Shown in pieces: positions 61,287-64,000 of a stretch of DNA of 64,000 bases (positions within the stretch are counted from its first letter, which is position 1; each line of letters starts with the position of its first letter). Location: contig JADLCX010000058.1 in the NCBI GenBank assembly GCA_020846975.1, forward strand, positions 124,001 through 188,000, in the 5' to 3' direction. Made by a program: the position numbers and the translations under genes. The notes beneath the pieces are model-generated. The model saw only the letters and a program-made list of their open reading frames with translations, was not told where the DNA came from and made no database searches. The DNA is from Phycisphaerales bacterium. Lineage in GTDB: Bacteria > Planctomycetota > Phycisphaerae > Phycisphaerales > UBA1924.

Positions 61287-63014
61287 ATGGCATCCACCAC
61301 CGCGCTGTTCACGGGCCTCTCCGGCTTGACCGCCAACGCCCGTAGCCTTGATGTCATCGGCAACAACATCGCCAACTCGAACACGACCGCGTTCAAGAGC
61401 AACCGGCTGCTGTTTGCCTCCCAGTTCTCCCGGAACTTCTCGATCGGCACTGTTCCCTCGACCAACACCGGCGGCACCAACCCCGGCCAGGTCGGGCTGG
61501 GCGTCACGATCGCCGGAACGCAGCGTGACTTCTCCGGCGGGGCGCTCTCCGCGACCGGCGATGCCCGTGACCTTGCGATCGAGGGCGATGGGTTCTTCAT
61601 CGTCAACCGCGGCGGCACGCCGTATTACACCCGCGCGGGCGCGTTCAGGCAGAACTCGACCAACGACCTGGTCACGATCTCGGGCGAGCGCGTGCGCGGC
61701 TACGGGGTTGACGCCAACTTCAACATCGTGCAGGGCGAGCTGGTTGACCTCAACATCCCCGTGGGCACGTTGACTCTCGCCGAGGCTACGCGCAGCGTGC
61801 GCTTCGCCGGCAACCTCAACTCTTCCGGCGATCTGCCCACGCAGGGTTCGGTCCACACGCTGCGTGCGCTCGACCTTCTCACGGGCCCGGTCGGGTCCGA
61901 CCTGCTCACCCTCGACAGCCTGCTGATCGACATCCAGGACCCCGACAATCCCGGCAGCCCGCTGTTCACCGACGGCCAGAGCTTCCAGGTGCAGGACGCC
62001 CAGCGCGGCACCAAGACGATCCCGGCTGCGTCACTCGACATCACCGACACAACCACGGTCCAGGACTTCATCGAGTTTCTCAACGCGTCGCTCGGCATCA
62101 ACACGGATGTCGCGCAGAACCCCGACGGCCTGACGCCGGGCGTCTCCCTCGAACCGTCCACCGGCGTCCTGACCATCGTGGGGAACACGGGCGAGGTCAA
62201 CAACCTGGACTTTCTCACGGCCGATCTGCGGATCCTCAACCCCGACGGCACGACCGCGGCCACCCCGTTCACGCCGACCCGGCTGGCCACGGCGGATGGT
62301 GAGTCGGTGCGAAACACGTTCGTCGTGTTTGACTCACTGGGCACCGCGCTCAACGTTGACATCACGATGGTGCTCGAAAGCCGGCAGGGCGGCTCGGGCA
62401 CGACCTGGCGATACTTCGCCGATTCCGCCGACGCCGCGGGGCTCGCCACCGCCCTCAACACCGGCACCATCGATTTCGACGAGAACGGGCGTCTGACGGG
62501 ATCGACGGGCTTCGAGATCCTCATGGACCGCACCGGGTCGGGTGCTGCCAGCCCCCTCAACTTCTCCGTCGACTTCGCTTCCGAGTCCGACTCGGTCACG
62601 GCGCTGGCCTCGCAGGATTCCGCTCTCGCGGCCACGTTTCAGGACGGCGCGCCGTTGGGCACCCTGTCCAGTTATTCCGTCGGAACCAACGGCATCATCA
62701 CCGGGGCGTTCACCAACGGCCTGACTCGCACCGTCGGCCAGGTCGCCATCGCGACCTTCTCCAACCCCGAGGGGTTGGTCGATGTCGGGTCGAACCTGTT
62801 CACGCCCGGCCCCAACAGCGGCACCCCGGTGGTCGGCGAGCCGCTTGCGCTCGGTGCGGGCCGAATCGTCGGGGGCTCTCTCGAGCTTTCCAATGTTGAT
62901 CTCTCGCAGGAGTTCATCAACCTGATCCTCGCCAGCACCGGGTACTCCGCGGCGAGCCGGGTCATCACGACCACCGACCAGTTGATGCAGCAGTTGCTGG
63001 TTCTCGGACGGTGA
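61287..63014 (+). CDS. flgE: Flagellar hook protein FlgE
   Basis: Structural subunit of the hook. The N-terminal block STTALFTGLSGLTANARSLD then VIGNNIANSNTTAFKSNR, the GDGFFIV strand (IEGDGFFIVNRGGTPYYTRA), and the C-terminal helix LSQEFINLILASTGYSAASR then TTDQLMQQLLVLGR are the family ends. At 575 residues it is longer than the 400-residue enterobacterial hook, due to the surface domains in the middle. It is preceded by about 85 bases and has no sigma-54 site of its own. Confidence 0.97.
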   Translation: MASTTALFTGLSGLTANARSLDVIGNNIANSNTTAFKSNRLLFASQFSRNFSIGTVPSTNTGGTNPGQVGLGVTIAGTQRDFSGGALSATGDARDLAIEGDGFFIVNRGGTPYYTRAGAFRQNSTNDLVTISGERVRGYGVDANFNIVQGELVDLNIPVGTLTLAEATRSVRFAGNLNSSGDLPTQGSVHTLRALDLLTGPVGSDLLTLDSLLIDIQDPDNPGSPLFTDGQSFQVQDAQRGTKTIPAASLDITDTTTVQDFIEFLNASLGINTDVAQNPDGLTPGVSLEPSTGVLTIVGNTGEVNNLDFLTADLRILNPDGTTAATPFTPTRLATADGESVRNTFVVFDSLGTALNVDITMVLESRQGGSGTTWRYFADSADAAGLATALNTGTIDFDENGRLTGSTGFEILMDRTGSGAASPLNFSVDFASESDSVTALASQDSALAATFQDGAPLGTLSSYSVGTNGIITGAFTNGLTRTVGQVAIATFSNPEGLVDVGSNLFTPGPNSGTPVVGEPLALGAGRIVGGSLELSNVDLSQEFINLILASTGYSAASRVITTTDQLMQQLLVLGR

Positions 63015-63124
63015 ACCCGCGGATCCTGTCCGGGCCGGCGCTCCTGTTTGAGCGCGGCACGCCAATGTCCCGATAAACAGGGTGGCGTTTGTCCTCTGGG
63101 GCCGCCGATATCGCTGCGCACACC

Positions 63125-63916
63125 ATGCCGTCCGAAGGTCGCACAGTTCCCTGGCTCGTCGCCGTGCTCGGCTGCGTGGCGGCCCTTGCGGGCGCCATGC
63201 GTGCGGGGTGGGCCGTGCCGCGCGTTGATCCAGCCACCTCACCCTGGATCGTGGGAGTCGTCGCGGTTGCCGCGGCAGGCGTGGCGTTGCTCCTGGCGGG
63301 CCGCATGGGACTGGTGCGACTGGTACGGGCGAGGTTTCCTCGACCCGTTGCGGCGGATCAGTGTGTTGACGAGCTCACAACGCTCGCGGCCAGAGTGTCC
63401 GATCACGGCGTGCTCTCCGTCGCGGGCGATGCCGTCGCACGCCGGTATCCGCTGCTCATGAGCGGGCTGCACCTGCTCTGCGAGGATGCCGACCGCCTTC
63501 TCGTGCGGGCGACCCTCGAGTCTCAATCCGAAGCCCACCTCGGGCGTGCCGCATCATCGCGAGCCGGCAAGGCCCTGGTTGTCCGTGCCGCGCAGGTCGG
63601 GAGCGGGATGTGGCTTCTCGGTTCTCTCCTGCGGGCCGCGTTGACGGCCTCGACTCCCGCGATGATCGGCACCGACTTCGGCCTGTCGCTGCTCCTGTCG
63701 TTCGTTGCCTTCGCACTGTCCCTCGCCGCGAGTCCGTTCATCGCGTGGCTGCACCGCTGCGCCGCCTCCGAAGAGTTCGTGGCCGCCGCATCGCTCGAAA
63801 CCGTCATGTCGATGCAGTCTCGCGACGACGCCGCCGCGGTGCGGGCTCGGCTGATGGTGCTGCTGCCGGGGCCGCGCCGGCGAGAGCTACCGGACCGTGC
63901 ACGCATCGCCGCCTGA
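63125..63916 (+). CDS. Divergent MotA/TolQ/ExbB-like membrane protein
   Basis: A 263-residue protein with about four membrane helices: WLVAVLGCVAALAGAMRAG, WIVGVVAVAAAGVALLLAG, and a late pair ending LLLSFVAFALSLAASPFIAW. The last helix, its Pro, and the following SLETVMSMQSRDDAAAVRAR then LMVLLPGPRRRE match the end of MotA (FxxP...lxxiqxGdnPxxixxkLxxfLpp). The middle third does not fit, and MotA charged residues are not clear. It sits after flgE, where motA and motB often lie; motB is not seen before the window end. Confidence 0.5.
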   Translation: MPSEGRTVPWLVAVLGCVAALAGAMRAGWAVPRVDPATSPWIVGVVAVAAAGVALLLAGRMGLVRLVRARFPRPVAADQCVDELTTLAARVSDHGVLSVAGDAVARRYPLLMSGLHLLCEDADRLLVRATLESQSEAHLGRAASSRAGKALVVRAAQVGSGMWLLGSLLRAALTASTPAMIGTDFGLSLLLSFVAFALSLAASPFIAWLHRCAASEEFVAAASLETVMSMQSRDDAAAVRARLMVLLPGPRRRELPDRARIAA

Positions 63917-64000
63917 CCGGATCGGGTCAACCTCCAGCCTGTTTCCGCCGATGGTCTGGCGTGTCGCGGGCATTCTTGCGCCTCGTGTGCGCTTCCCGCA

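Noticed and set aside
1..64000. tRNA, rRNA, CRISPR arrays, prophage genes
   Set aside because: No cloverleaf, rRNA-like stretch, regularly spaced direct repeats or phage structural genes were seen on reading both strands. A covariance-model search could still find a small RNA.

Overview
The window is one contiguous piece of a GC-rich, Gram-negative bacterial chromosome. The best fit is a flagellated planctomycete of the Phycisphaerae type. This is an inference from features that co-occur here: a single-chain SecD-SecF fusion with enlarged periplasmic parts, a prepilin-like protein with a C-terminal H-x(13)-DG motif, a LpxI-type lipid A enzyme, several small zinc-ribbon proteins of planctomycete style, and frequent GTG starts with 1-4 base gene overlaps. 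No rRNA, tRNA, CRISPR array, prophage or replication origin was recognised.

Layout. 1-16.7 kb is housekeeping and envelope genes: the end of a LacI-type regulator; a tightly packed NUDIX / site-2 protease / rhomboid protease / tRNA-guanine transglycosylase run; yajC and secDF; a LysM protein; a UDP-glucuronate decarboxylase; an isolated sugar-ABC ATPase; an unusual phosphatase/cytochrome c'-like lipoprotein; a short GH2 beta-mannosidase; and RidA. 16.7-21.5 kb is accessory: a long non-coding stretch, a pilin-like gene with its own terminator, a large secreted Gly-rich repeat protein of lower GC, a small membrane protein, and a REP-associated transposase bracketed by inverted hairpin repeats. 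21.6-44.4 kb is metabolic and cell-maintenance genes: thiolase, M28 peptidase, histidine degradation (hutI, hutG), methionine aminopeptidase, an octahaem cytochrome with HEAT/TPR tail, fabI, nadC, a HIT protein, mutL, a PilZ protein, obgE, a TlyA-like methyltransferase overlapping lpxI, and four unrecognised genes including a LolA-like lipoprotein. 44.6-64 kb starts with a large TPR protein and then is a flagellar gene cluster in one direction.

How the parts work together. The flagellar block reads FlgN-like chaperone, cytoplasmic histidine kinase, sigma-54 activator, a clear -24/-12 promoter, then flgB, flgC, fliE, fliF, fliG, fliH, fliI, fliJ, a MotE-like protein, fliK, flgD, a TIGR02530-type protein, flgE and a divergent MotA-like protein. 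It is a rod-hook-export operon with its own two-component sigma-54 switch. YajC and SecDF are a protein-export pair. fabI and lpxI belong to fatty acid and lipid A synthesis, which fits an outer membrane.

The observations most worth following up are: the same C-terminal tail on two neighbouring but unrelated intramembrane proteases; the phosphatase/cytochrome c' fusion; the transposase with covarying flanking hairpins; the sevenfold Gly-rich secreted protein; and the self-contained sigma-54 flagellar switch.
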